Assembly (NCBI GenBank): GCA_039649175.1
Contig: JBBWZS010000061.1
Coordinates: forward strand, 1 to 25,318
Direction: 5' to 3'
Source: DATAQC01 sp039649175
GTDB taxonomy: Bacteria > Actinomycetota > Acidimicrobiia > Acidimicrobiales > AC-14
Length of the DNA: 25,318 nt
The notes beneath the pieces were generated by a model. That model made no database searches, was not told the DNA's origin, and was given only the letters and a program-made list of their open reading frames with translations. How positions within the stretch are numbered: position 1 is the first letter of the stretch; each line of letters opens with the position of its first letter. Made by a program: the position numbers and the translations under genes. This document shows, piece by piece, positions 1-6,513 of this stretch.

Positions 1-302
1 ACGACCTCGATCTTTGACCGGCGCTCGCCTTCGCCCGTCTCCCAGGAACGCTGCTCGAGCCGGCCGGTGACCAGGACCCGCGCCCCCTTGGCCAGGGACT
101 CGCTGGCGTTCTCGGCCATCTCCCGCCAGCACACGATGTCGAAGAACGACACCGCCTCTTTGCGCTCGTTTGTCTGCCGGTCGTTCCAGACCCGGTTGAC
201 GGCGAGCCCGAAGCTGGCCGTTGCCTGGCCGCTCGGGGTGAACCGCAGTTCGGGGTCTCGGGTGATGTTGCCCACCAAAGTGACGCTGTTTCCGTTTGCC
301 AT
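1..302 (-). CDS. ssb: Single-stranded DNA-binding protein (partial, C-terminus outside window)
   Basis: This binds single-stranded DNA during replication, repair and recombination. About 100 N-terminal residues are visible and form most of an OB fold. It opens MANGNSVTLVGNITRDPELR, followed by FGLAVNR, a FFDIVCW strand and GARVLVTGRLEQRSWE, all typical of bacterial SSB. The ATG at 300-302 is 7 bases after the rpsF stop, with GGAG in the overlap region as ribosome binding site, so it is co-transcribed with rpsF. The rpsF-ssb order is the common actinobacterial one, where rpsR and rplI usually follow; they would lie beyond the left edge. The acidic C-terminal tip that recruits partner proteins cannot be seen. 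The family call is secure. Whether a second ssb paralog exists elsewhere cannot be judged here. Confidence 0.96.
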   Translation of the reverse strand, partial: MANGNSVTLVGNITRDPELRFTPSGQATASFGLAVNRVWNDRQTNERKEAVSFFDIVCWREMAENASESLAKGARVLVTGRLEQRSWETGEGERRSKIEV

Positions 303-309
303 CTCTAGC

Positions 310-804
310 TCACGCTCCGTTCGGGCTCGTCGCACTGTCGCCGACCGGCTCCGCAGGGACGGTCGGGCTGGCCGCCTCGGCGGCGGTGTCACTGGCCGCG
401 GAGGCGGCGATGTCGCTGGCCGCCTCGGCGGCGGTGTCGTTGGCCGCCGGTGCGGCGATGTCGTTGGCCGACGGATCGGCGACTTCGGCGGGGGGACGGG
501 CAACCCGCTTGGTGGGATGGTCGGGAAGACGCACGATCTTGTGGCGGATCACCTCGTCGGCCAGGTGCAGGGCCCGGTCGAGCCCGTCGAGCGAGCCGGG
601 CTCACCCTTGGCCTCGACGAGCACGTAGGTACCCTCGCGGTGGTGGTTGATCTCGTAGGCCAAGCGGCGCTTGCCCCACCGGTCGACTCGACCGGGTTCG
701 GCTCCTCCGCTGCGAATGAGCTCGGTGGACCGGTCGACCTGGGCTTGGACAGCCGCATCTTCCAGGGCCGGATCAAGAATGATCATGACTTCGTACGGGC
801 GCAT
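310..804 (-). CDS. rpsF: 30S ribosomal protein S6 with repetitive C-terminal tail
   Basis: This is a small-subunit ribosomal protein that pairs with S18 on the platform of the 30S subunit. The 164-residue product starts MRPYEVMIILDPALE, which is the S6 beginning. It continues with WGKRRLAYEINHHREGTYVL and ends its fold near IRHKIVRLPDHPTK (about residue 100). The remaining 60 residues are an Ala/Asp/Thr/Glu tail made of 8-residue repeats, such as SDTAAEAA and SDIAASAA. S6 is usually near 95-135 residues, so the tail is an extension. The frame stays open upstream to 1044, but the family start at 804 has GGAGG motifs at 818-826 and I chose it. ssb follows after 7 bases. The leader can form a hairpin that covers the ribosome binding site (see 814-861). 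Confidence 0.95.
   Translation of the reverse strand: MRPYEVMIILDPALEDAAVQAQVDRSTELIRSGGAEPGRVDRWGKRRLAYEINHHREGTYVLVEAKGEPGSLDGLDRALHLADEVIRHKIVRLPDHPTKRVARPPAEVADPSANDIAAPAANDTAAEAASDIAASAASDTAAEAASPTVPAEPVGDSATSPNGA
370..483 (-). repeat. 24-bp tandem repeat coding the S6 tail
   Basis: Four consecutive 24-bp units begin at 370, 394, 418 and 442, and a partial fifth begins at 466. Each starts GGCCG on the plus strand and ends in a GTC or ATGTCG-type triplet. Each codes an 8-residue block of the form [A/S]-[N/S]-D-[T/I]-A-A-x-A in rpsF. The period is a multiple of three, so copy-number changes keep the frame. Confidence 0.8.
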
Positions 805-813
805 ACCCGGGGT

Positions 814-861
814 GTCGCCTCCCTCCGGACCTGCGCCGCTGGCGCAGGGCTCCGAGGCGAC
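814..861 (-). promoter_or_regulatory. rpsF leader stem-loop covering the ribosome binding site
   Basis: In the minus-strand mRNA, GTCGCCTC (861-854) can pair perfectly with GAGGCGAC (821-814). The latter contains one of the two overlapping GGAGG motifs upstream of the rpsF ATG at 804. Inside this outer stem, CCTGCGCC (848-841) pairs perfectly with GGCGCAGG (837-830) around a 3-base AGC loop. Part of the internal loop (GGA with TCC) can also pair. Bacterial rpsF leaders are known to be autoregulated by the S6:S18 complex, so this is a candidate r-protein leader. I did not identify the published S6:S18 motif base by base. A possible -10 element TACGAT lies at 898-893 on the minus strand. Confidence 0.5.
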
Positions 862-996
862 TCCCCGGAGCAGGGTGATTCGGTTTGGAGCCATCGTATC
901 GTCACGGGGCCCATGCTCCCACCGGGGTATGACAGTGGTTCCGGGGCGGCCCCCGCTCAGAGGGGCCGGCGACCCCGTCGACAGGGAGGCGAAGCG

Positions 997-1191
997 ATGG
1001 CCGGAGAAGGCAGTGGCGAGTGGTTCTGGTGCCTGCGCCATCAACGCCCTGAGCAGGGCGAAGGTGCCTGCGAGGCCGAGCAGCGCCTGGGGCCCTATGC
1101 CTCCGAGGCCGAGGCCCGGGCCTGGAAGGACAAGGTGGAGGACCGCAACGAGGAGTGGGACGCCGAGGACCGCCGCTGGGAAGGGGACTGA
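997..1191 (+). CDS. Small conserved actinobacterial protein, 64 aa, function unknown
   Basis: This small soluble acidic protein has no signal peptide or membrane segment. It starts MAGEGSGEWFWCLRHQRPEQ and carries the pattern W-x-W-C-L-R-H, then C, RLGPY, SEAEARAW and a closing RNEEWDAEDRRWEGD. I recognise this as a short conserved hypothetical protein widespread in Actinobacteria. The paired Cys (about residues 12 and 25) and His could bind a metal, which is inference. The frame is open back to 67, but the ATG at 997 has an AGGGAGG ribosome binding site 7 bases upstream and the protein upstream of it looks non-biological, so 997 is the start. It is divergent from rpsF and ends 9 bases from the convergent DUF192 gene. 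No function is known to me. Confidence 0.8.
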   Translation: MAGEGSGEWFWCLRHQRPEQGEGACEAEQRLGPYASEAEARAWKDKVEDRNEEWDAEDRRWEGD

Positions 1192-1200
1192 GAGGAGCGG

Positions 1201-1809
1201 TCAGGCGCAGGCGCCGCCGACGGACAGGTGGGACCCGGGGCCGACCCCCATGTCGCCCAGATCGCCCTTGGCCACCTCGAGGGCGTACCGGTAGGGCTTG
1301 GCCGCGTAGTAGTTCGGGCAGTCGACCTTGTCGAGGCACGGCTCCATGTCGGTGGCCGAGACGAAGTTGCCGTGCGAGTCGAACCAGGCGATGGAGAGCG
1401 GGATGAGGGTGTCCTGCATGTAGAACCCCACACGGGTGTCGGCGGGGAAACGGAACAGCATGCCGTCGTGGCCGGCCAGGTCGCTACGGTTCATGAGGCC
1501 CTGCTGCTGCTGGGCGGTGGTGGCCGCCAACAGCGCGCACCGCTGGCTCGCGGTGGTGCCGTCGATGCGGTAGGCGATCTCACCGAACCCGGCCACCTGG
1601 GGGCGGGCGTCGTGGTGGAGGAGATGAGGGTCGGCGGGGCGGTTGGCCCCGACGAGCAGGAAGATGACCAGCCCGACCACGACGAGGAGGCCGGCGACCC
1701 ACCGCACGACGGGCGCTCGCCGGCGGGGATGAGGGCGACCGCCGTCACCGGCACCATCGCCTCCCCCGGCCTGGGCCCCGCCGGTGTCCCCGCCGTCGAC
1801 GGTCGTCAT
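1201..1809 (-). CDS. Membrane-anchored DUF192 family protein
   Basis: The 202-residue protein has a Gly/Asp-rich and then Arg-rich cytoplasmic start (residues 1-32), one membrane segment (about 34-53, VAGLLVVVGLVIFLLVGA) and an exported DUF192 domain (about 80-185). DUF192 hallmarks are visible: QQQGLMNRSDL, GMLFRFP, FYMQDTLIPLSIAWFD and YALEVAKGD. The family's biochemical role is not established. An insert with Cys at about 158 and 164, plus Cys at 91 and 201, suggests disulfides outside the membrane (inference). The ATG overlaps the panB stop as ATGA, so the two genes are translationally coupled. The shared operon does not by itself imply a role in pantothenate synthesis. Confidence 0.85.
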   Translation of the reverse strand: MTTVDGGDTGGAQAGGGDGAGDGGRPHPRRRAPVVRWVAGLLVVVGLVIFLLVGANRPADPHLLHHDARPQVAGFGEIAYRIDGTTASQRCALLAATTAQQQQGLMNRSDLAGHDGMLFRFPADTRVGFYMQDTLIPLSIAWFDSHGNFVSATDMEPCLDKVDCPNYYAAKPYRYALEVAKGDLGDMGVGPGSHLSVGGACA

Positions 1810-2660
1810 GCCGTGCGGTCGGTGCGCTTGGGCGGGGACAGGGCCTGGGCCACGTCACCACTCAGGTGGTAGCTCTCGGCGTCGTTCGGGAAGCGACGGG
1901 CTCGCACGTCGGCGGCGTACGCCGACACCGCGGCCACGGCATCGGCCTTCAGCGAGGCGTACCGGCGGACGAAGCGGGGGGCGATGCGGTCCTCGAGGCC
2001 GAGGAGGTCGTGGAACACCAGCACCTGGCCGTCGCAGTGGGGACCGGCGCCGATGCCGATGGTGGGAACCGGCACCGACTCGGTGACCAGACGGGCCACC
2101 TCGGCGGGGACGCCTTCGAGCACGATGGCGAAGCACCCGGCGTCGGCCAGGGCCCGGGCATCGTCGACGAGGGTCTCGACGCCTTCGAGTTGCTGGGCCT
2201 GGACGCGGTAACCACCGGTGGCGTGGACGGACTGGGGCGTCAGCCCGAGATGACCCATCACCGGGATCTCCGCCGACAGGAGGGACTCGACCATGGGCAG
2301 GCGGCGCCGGCCGCCCTCGAGCTTCACCGCCTGGGCGCCGGCCCGGACGAGGGCGGCGGCATTGCGCACGGTGTCGGCGGGGTCGAGGTGGTACGACAGC
2401 CACGGGAGGTCGCCCACCACCAGGGCCTGGGGCCGGGCCCGGCCCACGGCGCCCACGTGGTGCACCATGTCGGCCAGCGTGACCTGCAGGGTGTCGTCGT
2501 AGCCGAGCACGACCATGGCCACCGAGTCGCCCACCAAGATGACGTCGACGCCGGCTTGGTCGGCGATGCGCGCCCCCGGGCAGTCGTAGGCGGTGACCAT
2601 CACGATGGGCGACCCGCCCTTGCGCGCCCTGATGGCAGGGGCCGACACCTGCTTGGCCAT
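1806..2660 (-). CDS. panB: 3-methyl-2-oxobutanoate hydroxymethyltransferase
   Basis: This is the first committed step of pantothenate (coenzyme A precursor) synthesis. It transfers a hydroxymethyl group from 5,10-methylenetetrahydrofolate to 2-oxoisovalerate, giving ketopantoate, in the cytoplasm. The 284-residue TIM-barrel protein has the expected metal and catalytic residues in context: D45 in VGDSVAMV, D84 in VGDLPW, E115 in AVKLEGG and E182 in IVLEGVP. It also has GHLGLTPQS and the IGIGAGPHCDGQVLV stretch near the end. Length and order match the family without gaps. The ATG at 2660 is preceded by GGAGGAGG at good spacing. It overlaps the following DUF192 gene by 4 bases. No panC or panD is adjacent here. 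Confidence 0.97.
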   Translation of the reverse strand: MAKQVSAPAIRARKGGSPIVMVTAYDCPGARIADQAGVDVILVGDSVAMVVLGYDDTLQVTLADMVHHVGAVGRARPQALVVGDLPWLSYHLDPADTVRNAAALVRAGAQAVKLEGGRRRLPMVESLLSAEIPVMGHLGLTPQSVHATGGYRVQAQQLEGVETLVDDARALADAGCFAIVLEGVPAEVARLVTESVPVPTIGIGAGPHCDGQVLVFHDLLGLEDRIAPRFVRRYASLKADAVAAVSAYAADVRARRFPNDAESYHLSGDVAQALSPPKRTDRTA

Positions 2661-2784
2661 CTCGTGCCTCCTCCCGTCCGGCGCCCGGTGGCTGCCGGCG
2701 GTGGCGAGAGTCTACCGGCGAGCCAGGACGATTTATGACCCGCTTAACCCCGAGGCAGACCGCTCGGGGGCATTCTCATGGGTG

Positions 2785-3432
2785 ATGCCTGTGCGTGGAC
2801 GTCTGCTGGCAGTCGGGCTCTGGCTGTGCGTCACGGTGGCAGCCACCACCATCGTCTGGGCGGGGACGTCCACCGTGGCCGCCGACCTGACCGACAGGCC
2901 CGCCCCGGTCGTCGCCCACCGCGACGTGGTGTCGGCGCTGGCGTCGGGGACGCCGGGGGCCGACACCGCACCCGGCATCGGCCAGCCCGACGCGCCGCAC
3001 CCGGCATCGACGGTGCCCAGCGACGGGGGTGGCTCGGCCACGGCCGCTCCGGCCGCGCCGCAGCCCCAAGCGTCGCCGTCCCCCGCCCCGGGGCCCACCA
3101 CCACCCTCCCGGCTGCCCCGACGCCGGCGCCCACGGGCGGCTCGGGCACCCCGCCCACCACCCAGGCGGCGCGCCCCCACACCGCCACGTACTCGACGAC
3201 GGGGGGCGTGGTCAGCGTGGCCTGCACCAACTACTTCTTCATCCAGTTGCTCTCGGCCACACCCGCCAATGGCTACGCCGTCGACGTGGTCACCCCGGGG
3301 CCAGGCTTCGTCGAGGTGCACTTCCTGCGCGCCGGCCAGGACGTGGCCGTGCGGGCCTTCTGCCTGGGCGAGCCCACGCGCATCTACAACGGGTCCTCCA
3401 GCCCCTCGCAGGTGCAGCAACCGCCGCGCTGA
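2785..3432 (+). CDS. Exported protein with Pro/Ala/Thr-rich linker, function unknown
   Basis: The protein is about 215 residues. It starts MPVRGRLLAVGLWLCVTVAA, a basic N-terminus followed by a hydrophobic segment (about 6-30) that acts as signal peptide or anchor. A low-complexity Pro/Ala/Gly/Thr linker follows (about 45-140). A compact C-terminal domain runs from TYSTTGGVVSVACTNYFFIQ through ATPANGYAVDVV and FVEVHFLRAGQDVAVRAFC. Two Cys in that domain could form a disulfide. I have the impression that similar domains sit next to histidine kinases in other actinobacteria, but I cannot name the family. It converges on the kinase gene with an 11-base gap. GTG at 2782 is an alternative start directly before the chosen ATG, and no strong ribosome binding site separates them. 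Confidence 0.75.
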   Translation: MPVRGRLLAVGLWLCVTVAATTIVWAGTSTVAADLTDRPAPVVAHRDVVSALASGTPGADTAPGIGQPDAPHPASTVPSDGGGSATAAPAAPQPQASPSPAPGPTTTLPAAPTPAPTGGSGTPPTTQAARPHTATYSTTGGVVSVACTNYFFIQLLSATPANGYAVDVVTPGPGFVEVHFLRAGQDVAVRAFCLGEPTRIYNGSSSPSQVQQPPR

Positions 3433-3443
3433 CCCGACGAAGG

Positions 3444-4754
3444 TCAGGGCCGACCCGAGGGCGGACCGAAGGACACCTCGAAGCGGGCGCCGCCGTCGGG
3501 TGACCTCCCGGCCGACAGGCGACCACCCGACTCCTCTGCCGTGCGGCGCACGATGTCGAGCCCCAGTCCGGTGCCCGTTCCACCACTGGCCCCCCGCACG
3601 GGCAGGGTGTTCCCGGGCAGACCAGGGCCGGCATCTCGGACCACGAGCGTCCACTGGCGTCCCGGGCCGGCGACCACCGAGACCGAGAACGACGTCCCGT
3701 CGGGCGTGTGGGTGAACACGTTGTTGAGCAGGGCGTCGAGACACACGTCCAGCGCCGCCTGGGACACGCCGACGGGCTGAGGACCGTTGGGTACGTCGAG
3801 CGACCACTGGCGCCCCTTGTCGGTGGCCAGGATCGACCAGAACCCGAGGCGCTGGCGCACGGCGGCACCCAGGTCGCACGTCCCCCGCCCGCGCGTGGCG
3901 CCCTGGTGCCGCGGGCCCTCACGCGATTCCTGGATCACCCGGGTGACGACCTGCTCCAGGCGGTCGACGTCACTGGCGATACGGTCCCTGTCCCTGGCTG
4001 ACGGGAGTCCCTCGGCGTCGAGGCGAAGCGCAGTGAGCGGCGTCCGCAGCTGGTGGGACAGGTCGGCGGCCGCCTCTCGCTCGGCGGCCAGCAGGACCCC
4101 GACCTGATCGGCCAGCCCGTTCACGGCCACACCCACCTCGGCCACCTCGGGGGGACCGGCCGGCGAGACCCGTGCCGCCAGCTCGCCCTGCTGGAGCCGG
4201 CGGGTCACCGACAACAGGTCTCCCATCGGGGTCAGCACGGAACGGGCGAGCCAGTCGGCCAGGAGCACGGCGATGACCACCACGGCCAGGCCGATGGCGA
4301 TGACCACGGCCCTGGCCTTGGTCACGCCCTGGCTCAACAGCGACGCCGCCACCCGCACGCGCACGACGGTGGTGGCGTTGGGGTCCGGGCCGGCGATGCC
4401 CACGAGGATGTCGCGCCCGCCGCCCGGCGCCGCGGTGGTGAACGACCGACCCTTGCGGGCCAGCTCCACCTCGGCGTCGACCGGCGCGGGGGCGCCGAGC
4501 ACGGTGCCGTCGGGCAGGTAGACGGTGATGGGCCGGGGGTTGCCGGCGTTGGCTTGTTCGACCAGCTGGGCGATGGTGGCCGACTGGCCGGGCACCGCGC
4601 TGATGGCGCCGCCCAGTGAGCGGGATTCCAGCTTGGCCGCGTCCAACGCCCGGTTGGCCGCCACGACCTGGGTGAGCCGGGCCAGGGGGATGGAGAAGGC
4701 CAGCACGATCATTGCCGTCACCGCCGCCGCGGTCAGGGCCAGACGGGCCCTCAC
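3444..4754 (-). CDS. HAMP-type sensor histidine kinase
   Basis: This membrane sensor of a two-component system has 436 residues from the GTG at 4754, which overlaps the regulator's stop as GTGA. It has TM1 at about 8-28, an extracytoplasmic segment at 29-147, and TM2 at about 148-170. A HAMP linker (about 171-223) follows, then a DHp helix with the phospho-accepting H234 in DLSHQLRTPLTALRLD. The HATPase domain has the N box LLNNVFTHTPDGT (about 342-354), DAGPGLP (374-380) and GTGTGLGLDIV (392-402). The signal is unknown. The short sensor contains ITVYLPDGTVLGAP, resembling small dCache/PAS-like sensor strands (weak). The frame is open far upstream inside the regulator gene, but that part is only a shadow. 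Partner: the OmpR-type regulator immediately upstream. Confidence 0.94.
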   Translation of the reverse strand: MRARLALTAAAVTAMIVLAFSIPLARLTQVVAANRALDAAKLESRSLGGAISAVPGQSATIAQLVEQANAGNPRPITVYLPDGTVLGAPAPVDAEVELARKGRSFTTAAPGGGRDILVGIAGPDPNATTVVRVRVAASLLSQGVTKARAVVIAIGLAVVVIAVLLADWLARSVLTPMGDLLSVTRRLQQGELAARVSPAGPPEVAEVGVAVNGLADQVGVLLAAEREAAADLSHQLRTPLTALRLDAEGLPSARDRDRIASDVDRLEQVVTRVIQESREGPRHQGATRGRGTCDLGAAVRQRLGFWSILATDKGRQWSLDVPNGPQPVGVSQAALDVCLDALLNNVFTHTPDGTSFSVSVVAGPGRQWTLVVRDAGPGLPGNTLPVRGASGGTGTGLGLDIVRRTAEESGGRLSAGRSPDGGARFEVSFGPPSGRP

Positions 4755-5437
4755 GGCGAGTCGGGGTCGACGAGCATGACTCCCACACCCCGAACGCTGC
4801 GTAGGTAGCGCGGTGACCGGGCCGACTCGCCCAGCTTGGTCCGCAGCCAGGACAGATGGACGTCGATCGTCTTCTCCGGACCCCCGTAGGGCTGGCGCCA
4901 CACGGCCGCCAACAGCTCTCGCTTGGACACGACCTCCCCCTGACGGCTGGCCAGGTGCCAGAGCAGGTCGAACTCCTTGCGGCTCAGGTCCATGGCCTGA
5001 CCGTCGATGGTGGCCACCCGGCTGCGGGCGTCCATGGCCAGGCCGCCGATGATGACGGGCGCGTCGGCATCGTCTCCCTTGACCCGGCGCAGCACCGCCC
5101 GGATGCGGGCGTCGAGTTGCTCGGCCGAGTACGGCTTCACCACGTACTCGTCGGCGCCGGCGTCGAGGGTGCGGATGATCTCGCTTTCGTCGTCGCGAGC
5201 GGTGGCCACGATCACCGGGACGCTGCTCACCGCCCGCAGCATGCGCAGCAGCTCGAGGCCGTCGATGTCGGGCAGGCCCAGGTCGAGCACGACCAGGTCG
5301 GGTCGCTGCTCGACGATCTGGCCGAGAGCGCCCAGGCCCGTCGACGACCCCAGCACCACGTGGCCACGCTCGGTCAGGCCCCGCGACACGGCGGCGCGGA
5401 TGTGGGCGTCGTCCTCCACCACGGCGATCGTCGTCAT
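4751..5437 (-). CDS. OmpR/PhoB-family two-component response regulator
   Basis: This DNA-binding regulator has 228 residues. The receiver domain (about 1-115) has the acidic pair E8-D9-D10, phospho-acceptor D52 in VVLDLGLPDIDG, T79 in IVATARDD and K101 in YVVKPYS. The winged-helix effector (about 130-225) contains LSRKEFDLLWHLASRQGEVVS, KTIDVHLSWLRTKLGE and the terminal YLRSVRGVGVML. All switch residues are present, so it should be functional. It is the first gene of a regulator-kinase operon, and the kinase start overlaps its stop. No clear Shine-Dalgarno precedes the ATG, so a leaderless or weakly initiated message is possible. The adjacent divergent gene at 5597 and the perfect palindrome at 5550-5571 make that surface-type protein a plausible target (inference). 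Confidence 0.95.
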   Translation of the reverse strand: MTTIAVVEDDAHIRAAVSRGLTERGHVVLGSSTGLGALGQIVEQRPDLVVLDLGLPDIDGLELLRMLRAVSSVPVIVATARDDESEIIRTLDAGADEYVVKPYSAEQLDARIRAVLRRVKGDDADAPVIIGGLAMDARSRVATIDGQAMDLSRKEFDLLWHLASRQGEVVSKRELLAAVWRQPYGGPEKTIDVHLSWLRTKLGESARSPRYLRSVRGVGVMLVDPDSP

Positions 5438-5549
5438 CGCCGCCGACGCTACGCCCGAGCGGCGACGACAGGGCGGTTGGCACCCGAAGTGTCCAGATAG
5501 TTACCAGGACCTTTGCCCAGGGTTAGCCAAGAGCCCCCCACAGTGAGCT

Positions 5550-5571
5550 GGCTCCACAACGACGTGGAGCC
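5550..5571. promoter_or_regulatory. Perfect 8-bp inverted repeat upstream of the surface-type gene
   Basis: GGCTCCAC (5550-5557) and GTGGAGCC (5564-5571) are perfectly inverted around a 6-base centre. The element ends 25 bases before the ATG at 5597, in the region between the divergent regulator and surface-type genes. It could be an operator for the neighbouring response regulator or a hairpin in the 5' leader of the mRNA. The sequence alone does not decide. OmpR-type regulators more often bind direct repeats, which favours the leader hairpin. Confidence 0.5.
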
Positions 5572-5596
5572 GAAGCGACCGAGTGAAGGGACGACG

Positions 5597-6403
5597 ATGT
5601 TCGGAACTGGATTTTTGACCGGCCTGTTGGCCAAGTTGGCGGGACTGGGGTCGATGGCCAAACTGGCCGTGGCCACCACCACCGCGGCGCTGACCATGAC
5701 CGTTGTCGGCGCCTCCACCGGGGTCGTGCCGTTCAGCGGCAACCACTCCAACCCCGGCCTCTCCCAAGGTGCGCCGGGGACGACCGTCGACGCCGGGACT
5801 TCCACCTCGGCCGAGTCCCACGACACCGGGATCACCGCGGGTGGTGACGCGTCGCTGACCACACCGCCAGGATCGGCAACGGCCGCCCACACCGATGCCG
5901 CCGTCGGGACTTCCGCCGCGTCGGGGCTGTCCACGTCGAGCACCTCATCAGCGTCCACCGGCTCGCCCGCGGTCGGTACGTCGGCGTCGAACCTGGCGGC
6001 CACCTCCGGAACCGGCCTGCCCGACGTGTCCGGGCTCACCCAGGTTCCCGGTCAGGTCCTCGCCTGCCTGACCCCCGTCCTCGACCTGGTCAAGAGCCTT
6101 CCCACCGCCGCCGCCGGCGGTGGTGGCGGCTTCCGCGACGCCGTCGACCAGATCACGCGGATCGGGCCCAGCGTGGTGGCCTGCGTGACGGGGATCGTGA
6201 AGAGCCTGCCCCTGCCGTCGGGCCTCAGCACCTGCGTGTCGCAGATCCTCACCTTCGTCCGTGGCCTGGCCGCCCAGGCCCCGACGGGCGTCCCCGACCT
6301 CGGCGGCCTCGACCTGGCGTCGTGCATCCCGGCCGGGTTGCCCGTCCCGGGGACGCCGGGCGGGTTGGCGTTCATGGGGGGAGGGTTCCCGTTCGGCGGC
6401 TGA
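5597..6403 (+). CDS. Ser/Thr/Gly-rich membrane-anchored or secreted protein, function unknown
   Basis: The protein has 268 residues and no enzyme motif. It starts MFGTGFLTGLLAKLAGLG and has a hydrophobic segment at about 24-45 (KLAVATTTAALTMTVVGAST), which looks like an anchor or late signal sequence. A long Ser/Thr/Ala/Gly region follows (about 50-145). The C-terminal part is moderately ordered, with two similar blocks: LACLTPVLDLVKSLP and VACVTGIVKSLPLPSG. It then has a third Cys (STCVSQILTFV) and a fourth (LASCIP), and ends in a Gly/Phe/Pro tip. Four evenly spaced Cys suggest small helical repeats joined by disulfides (inference). The ATG has GAAGGG 8-10 bases upstream. It is followed by a strong hairpin at 6432. 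Divergent from the two-component system. Confidence 0.75.
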   Translation: MFGTGFLTGLLAKLAGLGSMAKLAVATTTAALTMTVVGASTGVVPFSGNHSNPGLSQGAPGTTVDAGTSTSAESHDTGITAGGDASLTTPPGSATAAHTDAAVGTSAASGLSTSSTSSASTGSPAVGTSASNLAATSGTGLPDVSGLTQVPGQVLACLTPVLDLVKSLPTAAAGGGGGFRDAVDQITRIGPSVVACVTGIVKSLPLPSGLSTCVSQILTFVRGLAAQAPTGVPDLGGLDLASCIPAGLPVPGTPGGLAFMGGGFPFGG

Positions 6404-6431
6404 CCGCCGGCCGGTGACCCACCCGGTGCGT

Positions 6432-6462
6432 ATGGCCCCGCAGCTCCGAGCTGCGGGGCCAT
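6432..6462. terminator. Bidirectional hairpin terminator between convergent genes
   Basis: A perfect 14-bp stem (6432-6445 with 6449-6462, arms starting ATGGCCCCGCAGCT) closes on a 3-base CCG loop. It lies 29 bases after the plus-strand stop at 6403 and 38 bases beyond the minus-strand PBP stop. There is no real T-tract on either side, only CGTTCTCT, as is common for actinobacterial terminators. Confidence 0.8.
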
Positions 6463-6480
6463 CGTTCTCTCCGCCCGGCT

Positions 6481-6513
6481 GGGCTACCCGCCGGGCCGGG
6501 CTACCCGCCGGGC
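6481..6513. repeat. 16-bp direct repeat spanning the PBP stop codon
   Basis: GGGCTACCCGCCGGGC occurs at 6481-6496 and again at 6498-6513. Each copy contains a minus-strand TAG. The right copy supplies the PBP stop (6501-6503); the left copy's TAG is out of phase. Immediately to the right, 18-bp units starting GGGTCACC (6515, 6533, 6551) code the PBP's terminal VTLPPG repeats. The pattern suggests local slippage or duplication at the gene end. Confidence 0.7.

Noticed and set aside
67..1191. Plus-strand frame of 374 codons through ssb and rpsF
   Set aside because: Only its last 64 codons (997-1191) look like a protein and have a ribosome binding site. The rest is antisense to ssb and rpsF.
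1866..2738. Plus-strand open frame antisense to panB (290 codons)
   Set aside because: Val/Gly/His/Asp-rich mirror translation of panB with no start signal. panB on the other strand has all catalytic residues.
4755..5483. Upstream extension of the histidine kinase frame
   Set aside because: It lies inside the response regulator gene and codes Arg/Gly-rich sequence. The GTGA overlap at 4751-4754 gives the normal kinase start.
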